DNA of 64,000 nucleotides from Atherix ibis. Taxonomy: Eukaryota > Arthropoda > Insecta > Diptera > Athericidae. The notes beneath the pieces are model-generated. The model did not search any database, was not told the DNA's origin, and saw only the letters and a list, made by a program, of their open reading frames with translations. The stretch spans positions 92,015,696 to 92,079,695 of the forward strand of contig OY282606.1 in assembly GCA_958298945.1 (NCBI GenBank), read 5' to 3'. Made by a program: the position numbers and the translations under genes. Numbering within the stretch: position 1 is the stretch's first letter; every line of letters begins with the position of its first letter. Positions 49,472-60,430 of the stretch are shown here, one piece after another.

Positions 49472-49495
49472 ATAGAAACAAGCAAATTATTTTGA
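48380..49495 (+). CDS. Mariner transposase (cecropia/Hsmar1-like), open reading frame
   Basis: DD34D transposase with no stop or frameshift. The frame is open from 48287, but the start chosen is ATG 48380 (MSVDKVHLRHYLLYEF), where homology to mariner N-termini begins. Upstream codons are 5' UTR. Residues 1-105 form two helix-turn-helix domains (RQAQRWFTKFRSGDF and MMGVNHTTVLRHLKHM), residues 115-120 are WIPHQL, and the catalytic triad is D153 (TGDEKW), D245 (HHDNART) and D280 (SPDLAPSD), 34 residues between the last two. The canonical end GNYIID is residue 342. There is no stop there: the frame continues 29 codons through the right TIR into flanking DNA and stops at 49495, which may reflect a lost stop codon. 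This is the best candidate in the window for an active enzyme. Confidence 0.9.
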   Translation: MSVDKVHLRHYLLYEFRKDNTASVATKNICEVYGADVIKVRQAQRWFTKFRSGDFSLIDQPRTGRPLKSDEDKLKVIIDTNPRLTTRKIASMMGVNHTTVLRHLKHMGMVSRYDVWIPHQLPAANLLDRVSTCVALSARQKHEPFLHRLVTGDEKWVVYNNVTRNRHWAIPGQAPLTTSKAEIHQKKVMPCVWWDCKGIVYFELLECNQKITAERYCQQLSKLNMVLQKDRPELVNRIGVVFHHDNARTHMAMMTQHKLNELNWDVIKHPPYSPDLAPSDFHLFRSLQNFLNDKKFDTIEQVKTSLSTYFASKSKEFYTNGINKLIEKWEEVIKTEGNYIIDYINNTNLKKIYVKKRHYFCNNPIETSKLF

Positions 49496-49633
49496 AGGGG
49501 GTATTTAATTAATGTATAAAGAATAAAACTATTTAATTATGTAAAAAAACGTCATTACTTTTGCAACAACCCAATAGAAACAAGCAAATTATTTTGAAGG
49601 GGGTATTTAATTAATGTATAAAGAATAAAACTA
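49436..49633 (+). repeat. Tandem duplication of the mariner right end
   Basis: Unit 1 is 49436-49537 (102 bp) and unit 2 is 49538-49633 (96 bp matching). Both contain the right TIR (AACGTCATTACTTTTGCAAC) and about 60 bp of downstream M1 flank ending AATAAAACTA. The duplication therefore happened after the mariner inserted. Confidence 0.95.
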
Positions 49634-49669
49634 AATTGTTTATTTATTACTTTTCCGTAACACTTTGTA

Positions 49670-50884
49670 TAAATAATAAATTTCAATTTTTTATTGAAAA
49701 TTTTAACTGAAATTTGAAATTTGATATTTTTTTGCATTAAAACTTCATTATTCTATACCCTTTTGAACATCATATTACCCAATTTAGAAAATTTTATATT
49801 TTAGTTTTGAAAGAGTATTGAAGGGCTGAAATAGCAAATTGAGTTACGGTTTGTCTCAATTCGAAGATGTATTGAAACGATAATGGTTGGCAAATGGAAA
49901 TGAAATCGATCAAACTTTCTGTTTGCAATATATATTTACTATAATGTCATATATTATACTATTAGAGCAAGTATACGTGCTTTTAAAAATACAAAGTTCG
50001 TCACTAATAGTACCAATATTGTTTTATACATGATATTAATCAAACAATCCTAAACAAGGATAGAAATGTATGCCAATTTTTATCTTTTTTAAATGATTGA
50101 TAGTTTGTACCCATTCACAAAAACTTAACTCATATTTGTTCGTACACTTGCTTGCTTACATGTTCATAGTATGATTATTTTTTTATAACTTTTATTTTAA
50201 TAAGTAAAATTTAATCAATAGTCTGAAAAGTTTATTATTTGCATTAGAATGCCTTATTTGACTACACACGAAGCTAGTTTAATAAACCAATAACACAGAA
50301 AAAGAAATCAGATAGGAAAAAAATCTAATATTCCGCATTAGAATTATATTTTTTTGGTACCTATTTTTCTAGCATTTAAAAATGATAATTTTTCTAAAAA
50401 TTAATTATTTGTACAATTTTTTCAAAAGTAATTGCAATTTCCAAAGTCTGAAATTATTGTATTTCTTATCGCATTTATTATCAGTTTTGTATTGTAACTT
50501 TTAAACCTAGTATTTATAAGAAGTTATATAAAAATAATTATGCAACATATTAAATGAAATGAGTGCTGCTAGGGTCAAAAATATTATTAATAGAATAAAA
50601 ATTTATATAGTTTTTGTATAATGAAAGATCACAACCCCATAACAGATCAGATAAGTATAATTTTATTATATAATCCAATTAAAAATGAATATTACCAAAA
50701 TTCATCATTACGAAAATATACTTTTTTATAGAAAAATGTATTTTTTTATTGAAGAGAAAATTTCTAGAAAATTTTGTATTGCTGTCTCTCTCGGTTATAT
50801 AATTATTGATACTTTTTCTTGGTTTCTCATTGTGGTATTCCACTTTGTCACTCTCACCATGTTTTTGATTGGAAAATTTTACTA
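49670..50884. other. AT-rich noncoding stretch
   Basis: No gene or recognisable repeat. Confidence 0.5.
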
Positions 50885-51785
50885 AAATGCTCTTCCGAAA
50901 GCAGAGTTTATCTCGTCTTCTGGGACCACAAACGGAGCCCGTGCAGACTTTCCGGGCAGGTTCCAAGTGTTCAGCCCATCGCATCCTATTAGCTTAATTT
51001 TATCCACAATCGAGCGGTCGCCGTGACGCTCCAAGGTCTCGTCGTTAAACAGCCTTCGGAATAGTCAAAAATTCTTCGAAGGATCCTCCTCTTAAACGCG
51101 GACAAGAGTTCGCAATAGTTTTTGCAGAGAATCCAAGTTTTCGAAGAATACACGAGAACTGGCAAGACTAGTGTTCTTGTACAGCAGTAGTTTCGCTATT
51201 ATACTATTAGAATTTTCGAGCGAAATAATTAAGACTGACTTTATTAAATTGATTGTACTGTTGGATCCTTGACCCCAAGGATTTTATCGACTGCGACCCT
51301 TGACTCCGAAAAGGAAAATTGTTTAACTCTTTCAACATATAATCTCCTATCTATATGCGACTAGTGCTAATTGGCATTATATTCAACGCCGTTGTTGCTA
51401 CCATCAATACTTTATATTACCCTCATTTATGTGTAGACCAATATTTTTTGTCGTTCGCTCTATTTTGATGAAGCCCTCTCGTGCAGCTCTTTTGGATAGA
51501 CCCATAATATCGATGTCATCGGCATATGCTAAAAGCTGGACATACTTAATAAGGATTGCATCCTTCACACTTACCCCTCAAAAGTCATGAATCACTTTTT
51601 CCAGCGCCAGACTAAAGAGAATATAGGAAAATGCATATTCTTGCCGGCTCTGAAAGTGATTCGGCTGCTTTTACTCTTCCTCTCACACTAGTCATGGTAC
51701 AGCCTAGTCAGTCTAATCAGTTTTTCTGGGATGCCAAGCTCCATCTTGGATGTGTATAATTTTACCCTAGCTCTGCTTAAATAAA
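50885..51785 (-). pseudogene. Non-LTR retrotransposon fragment (RT palm to C-terminus)
   Basis: On the minus strand, in order from the right: LGIPEKLIRLTRLY near 51730, a degraded LALEKV region near 51600, AYADDIDIMGLSKRAARE at 51470-51530 (the YADD catalytic box), IKIERTTKNIGLHINEG (51430-51480), then after decayed sequence KRRILRRIFDYSEG (about 51060-51100) and finally MRWAEHLEPARKVCTGSVCG with PRRRDK (50920-50984). That order matches the second half of a LINE reverse transcriptase and its carboxy-terminal part. Frameshifts and stops are numerous and no poly-A tail is clear. The clade is not resolved. Confidence 0.82.
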
Positions 51786-53044
51786 ATTTCTTCATTCAAC
51801 TATTATATAATTCAATAAAAACTATTACTTTTAGTTTATAAATAAAATATCATTTTACCGAAATTGAAAAAAATTTAATTTAAACTAAAATAAAAATAAA
51901 AATTGTTTACTAAAAAATATGAAAAAATATTCCTTTTATTTTATGAATAAACTTCAATGGAAATGAACTATTTGATGGAAAATTATTAAAAGAAAATGTT
52001 TTTATTAGTATTGAAAATTCTGCAGTTCTTTTTGCATGATAGAAAAGCTAAGGAAACGGTACGGTTAGACTTTTTATTAAATTGACATCAACGCCCCCAC
52101 AGTTGCTTCTGCACGACCATATCTTAAATGGTTTTTTTCTCTTTTTTATTCTACTTCCATTTCCTCCCATTTACTTTTCATTTACTTGATGTGGGTTGTT
52201 TTTGGGTTACTTTTATTCAAAAACAGTGTACAACTACCACCAGAGGGTATAGCGAAAATTGTGTACAATTTTCATAAAGGAATCGCTACTAGAACACTAA
52301 CAATGCTTAGATGGTTTGTTGTCGGGAATAGAGCAAATTCAATTTGTAGCAGGACTTACATAGGACAATTTATAATTTTTTATTTTTTATTTTTTGGTTA
52401 GAATTTTTTAGTATACAAAATAAGGAGCATACGATAATAGTAAGGATGGAAAGGTAGTTATTCACATCTGTTGTGCCAGTAAAATGTACGTGCTTATAGC
52501 GACAGCATCTAATCATTTTTCATTTGTTTGCCCGAAAATTTTAAATAAAATATGTACGACCAAAAGCAATGTATTTCTTTCTAATATACAGTAAAATATA
52601 ATATAAAATAAACTCTTTAATATGAATGAAAAAATGTGAGATTTTCTTTTAAAAAAATAATGGCTAAAAATATAAAATAAAATTTTTTAACTCTGATTAT
52701 TTCTTATACTTTGTATTATTTTATAATAAATTGTTATCAATCGTAGGAGTTTTTTTATAGATACGAGTATTATTGTAGGAAAAATACAAACAATTCCCAG
52801 TTTAAATATTTCTTGCTTCTTGTTTTGTTTCGATTATAAGTATTTTGTCCCACATTTTAGTCCTTCTAAAGTTTTCTCTTTTAGAATTATGAAAATATTT
52901 GCTATTTTTATTATGTATTCTTTCTAAGAAAATATTGATATTATGTAGATATTGCGGCAGAATATTGATATTAAGCATTGAAACATCTGATAAAGGTTTA
53001 TCAAATTTGGGTTTAAGAAAATAAAGTACGTAAAATATACTTTA
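51786..53044. other. Noncoding stretch without recognised features
   Basis: AT-rich. An open frame of 71 codons at 52186-52401 lies in a slightly richer patch, but no domain or splice support was found. Confidence 0.5.
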
Positions 53045-53763
53045 AATTTAGATTTTGATGAAATTTTTATTCCATTAAACAAATACAAGATTTCTTATAG
53101 AACTCGATTTGTCTGAAGTAATTTCTGATGACCTTTCGCACATTTCGGCATGTAAACATGCTATTTTGTGTAGGCTCAGAAGAAAAAGTTGAATATCGTC
53201 GAATCGCATGATCTTTGAGGCCAATTAACATCACAAAATCGATAAATTATGAGTTTTTGGAACTTTTCGCTCAATGAAGCTAAAATTTGTCATGTTGTGT
53301 GGCTTGTGGTGCCGTTTCGTTGAAATCACATATGGGCCAGATTAATATCTTTAAATTTAAGTCATAAAAAAAGACGGTTTTATACGGCAAAAGCACTCAG
53401 AATTTACGGTAACAGTCTTTCCGGGCCAATGACACCATCAGACCAATACGGACAGTAGATTGTCACTCTTCGCGAATACAATGGCTTCTTTACAATCACT
53501 TGTAGGTTTTCGATGCTGCATATGACAGTTTCAGTTATTGACGTATTTCACCGAGCTAAAAATGAGACTTATTGCTGAAAAAAATCAGTATTTAAATCTT
53601 ATTGTTTCAGAAACCAAATGGTGTATCTTCTACATATTCTATAAACCATTTTACTCTATTGAAGTCAAACTTCAAACTCATTAAATTTTACCTTGAACGA
53701 AATTTATGTTAAACAGTTGTCAAATAGCAGAACTGTACTTTTCGAACCACAAAATGGATAACA
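53045..53763 (-). mobile_element. DD41D (rosa-like) mariner remnant, copy V9
   Basis: Minus orientation. The right end, inverted, is GTTATCCATTTTGTGGTTCG then AAAAGTACAGTTCTGCTATT. Inverse-strand blocks: AGCAATAAGTCTCATTTTTA, GTGATTGTAAAGAAGCCATT, GGTCTGATGGTGTCATTGGC, and GATTCGACGATATTCAACTT near the third Asp. All frames are broken. Confidence 0.8.
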
Positions 53764-54557
53764 CTTTGATATCATCTTTTTTATATTATTTGAAATTAAA
53801 TCGAAGATTAGGTAAAAGTAATTCCATAAATTTGTTTTTGGTAAATTTTATAATTAAAGTTATAAAAATTATAACTTTAATTATAAAATTTACCTTATTA
53901 AATGTGCTGATTATACGTTTTGTCAATTTTTTCAATATTTGTTTAAGCAATTTTTTTATTCATTGCAAATAATTGTAATTCTGCTTTTTATTCGAGAGAA
54001 AAATTTGTGATAACTATATAAAAATTGAATGATTCCCAGTGCCAGTATATTTTCATTTCAAAAGTTAATATATTATTCTAATTTTTCGTCAATAAGAACT
54101 TATATTTTATAAAAAGTGTCTGCAAAGATATATAAAAAAAAGATATTTTATTTGTAAATATCTGCCAATAATAAATTTCATCAGAAGCTTTTATAGAGTA
54201 TTTATTTCGTTTTTTAAAAAAAATAAATATCGTTATAAATAACTATATTTTTGGATAGCTCAATCAATTTAATAAAATGTCGACAAAATAATTTTAATAT
54301 TCATAAAAGTACGTTCCACTTTAATTTATTAAAAAGATATAATCGCTTGATTTAGATAATAAAGAACAATTACATATTTAAACGCTTTAATTTAATCGAA
54401 TAGATGGCAAAACAGTCTTCGCATATTATTGCGATTCAATTCAATCTAAATTGATTATAAATAAATATTTCCAAAAAATCATTGTTTTCTGTAATTAAAG
54501 TTTTTTTCATTAAATTATTGAACATTAAAAATTATTGAACATTAACAATTTTGAACA
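53764..54557. other. AT-rich noncoding stretch with palindrome
   Basis: Contains the perfect palindrome at 53840-53894. Otherwise featureless. Confidence 0.5.
53840..53894. repeat. Perfect palindrome, 26-bp arms
   Basis: Arms 53840-53865 and 53869-53894 (starting GGTAAATTTTATAATTAAAG) are exact inverses around a 3-base loop. Confidence 0.95.
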
Positions 54558-55065
54558 TAAAAGCGATTTTTACAATAAAAAAACCACTTTTTAAGATAGA
54601 ATAAAATAAAAGCCTTTTTTTTTAAAGAAAGGAAAAAATGTACTTAAATACAATATAATAATTTATTCTTATTGGCAAAAATTGAGTTAATGATAAAGAA
54701 ACAATTTTGAATATATTTGTTAAAATTATATAATTAATTTATGGAAAAAATACTTGTTAATGCTTAGCAAAAAAACATATTTTTATAAGATCTGTTAATT
54801 TTATGCAATATTAATTTTCCTTAAATTTATATGATATTTATGCCTTTAGATGAAATTTTTCAAAGCCGGTAAAATTTACCCTCCTTCTTCATCTTTCTCA
54901 GATATTAAGTATTATTTGCCATAGACAATCTTCAAATTGTTAAAGAATGAATAAATTTCTTCGAAATAACTTTTAACAAAAATAACTTCTTGAAAAATAG
55001 AACTTTTTAAAAATAGGATAAGTTTTGATGGTTAACATTTAATAAATGTGTTGACACATGCTATA
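54558..55065 (+). repeat. Dispersed repeat units Y-X, second copy
   Basis: Matches 8659-9202 with scattered substitutions and indels (for example CAATATAATAATTTATTCTT shared), in the same order and again directly upstream of a DD41D copy. The extra upstream X seen at 8441-8593 is absent here. Confidence 0.85.
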
Positions 55066-55884
55066 GGGTTATCCATTTCGTGGTTCGGAAAGTAAAATTC
55101 TGTCGTTTGATAGCTGTCAAACATATATTTTAAACTACAATAGATAGTATTTGTTTAATTTGGTGTTTTCCATTTCACAATATAGATTAAAGATGCGGTA
55201 AAATTTTGAACACTTTTATGAAGAAAATTTTTTCATCGGTGAAGCTTATTTTTAGCCTGGGGAACACGTTAATAAGTAAAATTTCCATATATGGGGCTCC
55301 GAAAACCCACAAGTAATTGTGGAGAAGTCATTGCATCCGCGAAAAGTAACGGTTTGATATGCATTTTCGTCTGAAGATGTCATTATCCTATATATCTTTA
55401 ATTCGGACTTTTTTTGGTCTGAATTTTAAAATTTAAATCTGAACCGTATGTTATTTCTAGCTATACAACACTACAAATTTTAGCTCTATTGAGCGAAGAG
55501 TTTTCAGGTTGCGTAATTCTAAGATTTGATGATGTAGATTTGCTTCCAAGATCATGCGAATTGACGCTGTTCGACTCTTTTTTGTGAGTCTTCGTAAAAG
55601 ACCGTATTTATACAGATAATCTTCAAATTTAAGAGCATTTAAAAACTAACAACCATCCAATTATAACCGAGTTACATCCCGTAATGTGTGAAAATATCAT
55701 CAAAAATTATCTCAAAAGAATCGGGTCGCAAAGGAAGTACTTTGTCAGCGCTTTATATAATGTTATATTTAATTTATAATGGTAAGGTTAGGAAATATAA
55801 TAAAATATAAAATTCTATCGAAATCTAAATTTGGATTATGTTTTATTTAACTTCACTTTCCGAAGCGCAAATTGGATAGTATTT
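55066..55884 (+). mobile_element. DD41D (rosa-like) mariner remnant, copy V10
   Basis: Among the better-preserved DD41D copies at its ends: GGGTTATCCATTTCGTGGTT and CGGAAAGTAAAATTCTGTCG on the left after TA 55064-55065, and on the right, inverted, AAATACTATCCAATTTGCGC then TTCGGAAAGTGAAG, followed by TA. Interior landmarks are in order: GGGGCTCCGAAAACCCACAA, the GVIGP-type region, GAAGAGTTTTCAGGTTGCGT and TGTTCGACTCTTTTTTGTGA (third Asp region). Frames are broken. It is paralogous, with flank, to the copy at 9203. Confidence 0.85.
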
Positions 55885-55886
55885 TA

Positions 55887-56590
55887 TGTTACTTTTAATT
55901 TTATTTTACTCTATTACATAATTATATTGTATAGTAGTGTAAACTGATTTTATTATTATGGAAACTTTTGAATTAAAATATCAAAATTGTTCCTCATATA
56001 ATATTTTTATTTGATAATATATTTTATAATCTAGAAGAAATTCTCCTTCGAAAATTCTGTTAAAAATAATATTAAAAAAAAGAAAATTTAAAAAAAAACA
56101 ATAACAATAAAACTAATTTAACCAAAGAAAAAGCGATTTATGAAAATTTAACAAATCGATATGATGGTATTTATTTTCTTAACAATCGACTAGCTTACTT
56201 AAGGAGGAGAAATTTTAACTTTTATCGTGATTATTTATGTTGGTGCAAATATTCGTGTCAAATTTTGTGCTTTTAAATTGGTTATTTAACCATCATATCA
56301 CATACATATGCATACATATTACCAATGCACACAAACAGCAAACATAGAATATATATATATTGTACATACACACATCTATAAATAAACAAATCACGTGTAT
56401 AAAAAATACATTGAAATAAAAAGGAAATATAACTAAAACAGGATAGAATGATTATAAATGTGATATAACCTTTTAGAAGAAGGAATCAATGAACCGAAAA
56501 GTAGTAATGTGTATACAAGTGCATACATACATAAATAAATATACGAGCTATATAAAATACAATATAAACAATCGATTTTGATTTACTCAC
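55887..56590. other. AT-rich stretch, probable intron start (minus strand)
   Basis: Lies downstream, on the minus strand, of the putative exon at 56591-56722 and begins with its GTGAGT donor. It contains ACATACATATGCATACATAT-type simple sequence. No further exon was recognised. Confidence 0.4.
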
Positions 56591-56722
56591 CTCATATCCT
56601 TTGATTTTGTAAATTTGCTCATTTGTCACTAAATATACTAAGGCTAATGGTAACAAGGCTATTGCAGTAAAAAATAAAAAATATCGCCTTATGGCGCAAC
56701 ACTGTGTTTTATTAGATCTCAT
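56591..56722 (-). CDS. Putative first coding exon of a type II membrane protein
   Basis: From ATG at 56722-56720 the minus strand encodes 44 residues: MRSNKTQCCAIRRY, then a hydrophobic segment of about 19 residues (FLFFTAIALLPLALVYLV), then TNEQIYKIKGYE. The last codon GAG is followed at once by GTGAGT, a consensus splice donor (GT at 56590-56589). A short basic cytosolic tail followed by one membrane helix just after the start is the layout of signal-anchor (type II) proteins such as Golgi glycosyltransferases, so a Golgi or secretory enzyme is a reasonable guess but no family is identified. The frame is open upstream to 56845 in low-complexity sequence that I read as 5' UTR. No matching downstream exon was recognised at lower coordinates, so the gene may have very long introns. 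Confidence 0.5.
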
Positions 56723-59389
56723 TAAAGTTGAATATGCTTTTTGTTTGGATTCGTTAGTTTTTCGTTGTGGGAAAATTAAAAAATAACAACAAAATAATAT
56801 AATTAATAAATAAAAACAGAAAAAAACAAAAAATACCAATATCAAATGATTGCGAGCAATTTTTAATAATTTTATTAACTCAATTGTCCTTAAAATATAT
56901 TCAAATATAGCAAATCTTTCAAATGGTACACTTCAGTGTATATTCGTTTCAAATTAATCATACTATTTTTTTACTCTATATATTCTTATTTATATTTTAT
57001 TTTTGAAAAACTAAAAAAAAAATGTTTATGTATAATTTTGTCTATTATTTATAATTTTTATACATTTATTTTTAATCAACTTCATAGCACATAATTAAAA
57101 TGATGTTTTTATTTTTATTTTTGCTATCAATTAATAATTGTCCAGATTTGTTTTAGATAATATCAAACTGGAAACCTTGCCAATTGTTAATTATTCACTA
57201 TTTGCTAATCATACTAATCATAGAACATAATGAAATATGCCACTAATAGAGAATAATTTTTTGTTGTCGTTTAAAATTTTATCACAATAACATTTTACTA
57301 TAGTTATAATTACTATTTTTAATTATTTATTTTTACTAGTACCGCTATTCTATTGTTATCGTTGTGTTAAAAAGAATTTTTTTAAATTTCGAAAGCCTTA
57401 AGATATTTTATTTTCTACAATATTATTTATGTAATCTTCTATAAACTCTTAATATTTATATATTTATATATAAATATATATGTATATGTGTAATTTTCCT
57501 TTAATTTTTTTTTAATTTTTATTAAATATAGTGGAAGACAAGTGAATTTAATTTATATACATGTATTTTTTTCTAAGCACTATTTTATGATGGAATAAGT
57601 TTCAAAGTGTTAATTCGATTAAGTTTGTTGCAATAATATTATAGTTTAATTAATAGTTTTTCTCTTTCATAAATGTTAAAATGAAAAAATTAACTCACAC
57701 TAAGAAAAAAAAACCGTACACCCGCACATTAGCCTTTTTAGTTTAAATATTCTACATACCATATACAGTATGAGCCGTATTCGTAAATGTCCTTTAAATA
57801 GTGATAATATTCTCCTCTACACTCTAGAGGAATGACATTAAGAATAGTATTTGAAAAATCTTCAAAGATATTTCCTCCTTCTATTAGGATTAAAATTTGT
57901 CTTAGATACTTTTTACATAAACTTATCGTACTATGACTCTTATAATTTATGTACATATATTGATAATATTTTAAAATTGATTTCTTTATGTAATTATTTA
58001 ATTAATAGCAAATAGCATCACAGATATAAAAGTAAAATAATTTTTTTTTTCATTATTCTGTAAGATTTGTTTTTATTAAATTTTTTTATTATATTACAAA
58101 TTGTAGCGTATTAAAAAATTTTTTCGGTCACATCTATCTTGATTGATATTTTTATCCTAAAGCACAACACTTTTCGTATTTTCCGTTTTGATCACGTTCT
58201 AAATGTGAATTCAAATATATACATTAAAAAAAAATTAATTATTTTCACTTCCAAATTATTGGGGTTATTATAGAATTTTTCCAAGCAAATTTGTTGGAAT
58301 TAAAATGTGAACCGTCATAGCCATCAGAACGAACTGAGATTACTACACTTTATGTAGAACTTTTATGCTTTTCCACATTTTCAATTCGCTCAAATTCTCC
58401 CCAATTGTTATTATGCACCGTTTGCTTATGTATTTGTTTGTTGGAGAAATAAAATAGTTTAAATGAAAATTTTGTTGGGGAAAATTTTCCGAACGGAACG
58501 ACTGTGGAAAATTACGGAAATCAAGATTTTGTGTATTTGGAATTAGGCGGAAATCGAGTATTCTTAGTCTTTTCTCTATCGTTTATCAAATAAATCTGAA
58601 CAAATTTTATCACGAAATGTTTTTTTTATGCTTTCGAATTGAATAACCTAACGGAAATTATTTATAAATATATGTGGATGTTAGTTTAAGATTACATTGA
58701 AAATAATTCCTTATAATTTACTGATTAAAAGATATTTAATGAATATATAAGAGTATATTCATTTTTGTTTGTTTTTTTTTGGTTAATCTTTTGTATTTGA
58801 TTAATAAATAAATAAAATATAATTTTTGGAAAAATCTTATTCATATTTGTTTGGCTTAATATTTTTCATATTGAATATAAATTTTGTAGTAAAATTTCAA
58901 TTTGAAAAAAATGCTCTTTTATTATTAAGCAATTGAATAAAGAATTTAAAAAACTTAAAATTAAAATTTTTCTCAAACTATTCTGAAAATTTATTCTACT
59001 TATAGTAATTATTATTTAGTTCTCACAGGATATATATCAAAAAAGCAGAAAAAGAAATGAATCAGTTTTCTATTATCAGAGATTATTCAATTAATTATTA
59101 TAACAATAATTTACCAATTGGTGATAATTCAAACAACCTTCAATTATTTAAAATTATTGAGAGCTACATAAATGAGTCAAAGAAAACTCTGTAAATATTT
59201 TAAATAAACTTAAAAATTTTTTTTCCGATATTAATATTCTAAATATTTAAAAATACAAACGACCTGCCTACGCCAATGAATATAAACCAAAAATAAGAGT
59301 TTTATTGGTTTTTTTTTTAAAGAGAACACACCAAACTGAAAGCTTAAATGCTTACGTACTCATATTGAAAATTAATCTCTCATGCTTTT
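56723..59389. other. Upstream region of the putative exon, otherwise featureless
   Basis: AT-rich. It may hold the promoter and untranslated exons of the minus-strand gene, perhaps in the less AT-biased patch at 58140-58560, but no core promoter could be assigned. A 72-codon minus frame at 57738-57956 has a possible GTATGT donor but no convincing acceptor. Confidence 0.35.
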
Positions 59390-60430
59390 AATGGTGCTCT
59401 CATGAATGCATGCTTTTTGTCGCAGATGTTTCGCTATGCTCTCCGATATATTGATGCGACCAAAGCCGTCCGTCCATAATAAATAAATATAAGTTGAGTA
59501 GGAACACAATTCGGAACCCAATCGACAAGTGCCCATTGTTGCCGCTGTAAAATCCTAAAACTGCCATAATCTTAAGGATGTGCACAAAATTGTGACGACG
59601 GTCAGTACTGCCACACATTTTTCAGAGTTCTGTTATATGGCAGGATTGCTGTTTGACAGTTGAAATTTAAATATAAGTAAAGTAAGTGAATTCATTATTC
59701 GTAGTTATATTTAAAAAAATGAATGAAATATTATTTATAAATATTCAATTTTATTGTAATTATATTTAATTAATTGATTCCGGGTAAATTCATTAGTTTT
59801 TGAGAACATTTGCATTGGTATGGGGACGTTTTGTTATGCTCTGAATATATGCGACCGCAGCCGTCAATAATAATAGAAACAAAAGTTGAAGAGGGAGAGT
59901 ACTCCTCTCACAATAAACTTTGAGTAAATGAAAGTATATTGAGTGTACCTACGAAAATACCGTGAAATAGAGAGTGTACTAGTTCTATTTACGTGAGAAT
60001 AATAGGAATGAAGAGAGAATTTGTTATCATTTTAATATTAAACACATAACCGAACCCAAAATTGGCATTAATAATATAAATAGAATACTGTGCCGAATGA
60101 GAGCAGGCAACATGTGAGAGGCTTATCGGAAAATTTTGTTGAGAGAATCCACTTGAGTTGTTTTGCAGATTTTCACGTGGATACGGTAACGATGGGGAAA
60201 TTGTAGGCTCAATATCAATACGGAAATCACGAATACATACACTGCTTTGAATTTTCCGGCTGAAATTTGTCGCATTCACTACACAGCTGCCATTGTAGCC
60301 GCTGTCCATTCACTTGACTTTACTATTCAACACATGGTCTGCCGCCGGATAGGGGTTGGGTGTTATTCCAAAAATTATATGAGAATTATCCCCTCCATAC
60401 CCAGTTTCAACCCCTCTCCTGAAGCAATTG
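59390..60430 (-). other. GC-richer region with a diverged duplicated coding-like segment
   Basis: Two minus-strand segments about 410 bp apart look related. Near 59425-59515 one frame reads STYIYLLWTDGFGRINISES and then IAKHLRQKAC; near 59830-59910 one reads YSPSSTFVSIIIDGCGRIYS and then EHNKTS. A further 106-codon minus frame (59989-60309) starts MDSGYNGSCVVNATNFSRKI. Base composition is less AT-biased than the surroundings. I recognise no protein family. It may be an unidentified repeat or remnant exons. Confidence 0.3.

Larger units (their letters stand above)
47712..49667 (+). mobile_element. M1-lineage mariner deletion copy carrying a nested cecropia mariner
   Basis: The left end is GGGGTGTGTTACGAACTGGC. 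The right end, inverted, reads CAAAGTGTTACGGAAAAGTA before TA at 49668-49669. Coding remnants on the plus strand: the 5' GACTTGCGAAAAGTTGCAGC (first helix-turn-helix), then a jump to FFLFSKIKFKEKHLKELHFG and TVNNSQRTEELQVMKLKPS at about 48062-48180, the C-terminal region. A 39-bp repeat of AAAAAGGTTCTTCCCA lies at about 47918-47972. The cecropia-type element is inserted at TA 48196-48197. Confidence 0.8.

Noticed and set aside
56300..56380. Alternating CATACATATG sequence as a regulatory element
   Set aside because: Typical simple sequence in fly-like genomes; no specific site recognised.
57738..57956. Possible exon (72 codons, minus) with a GTATGT donor
   Set aside because: No convincing acceptor or homology, and no acceptor before the 56591-56722 segment to which it could splice.
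59989..60309. 106-codon minus frame as a gene
   Set aside because: No recognised domain and the C-terminal part is low-complexity; kept only as part of an unexplained region.
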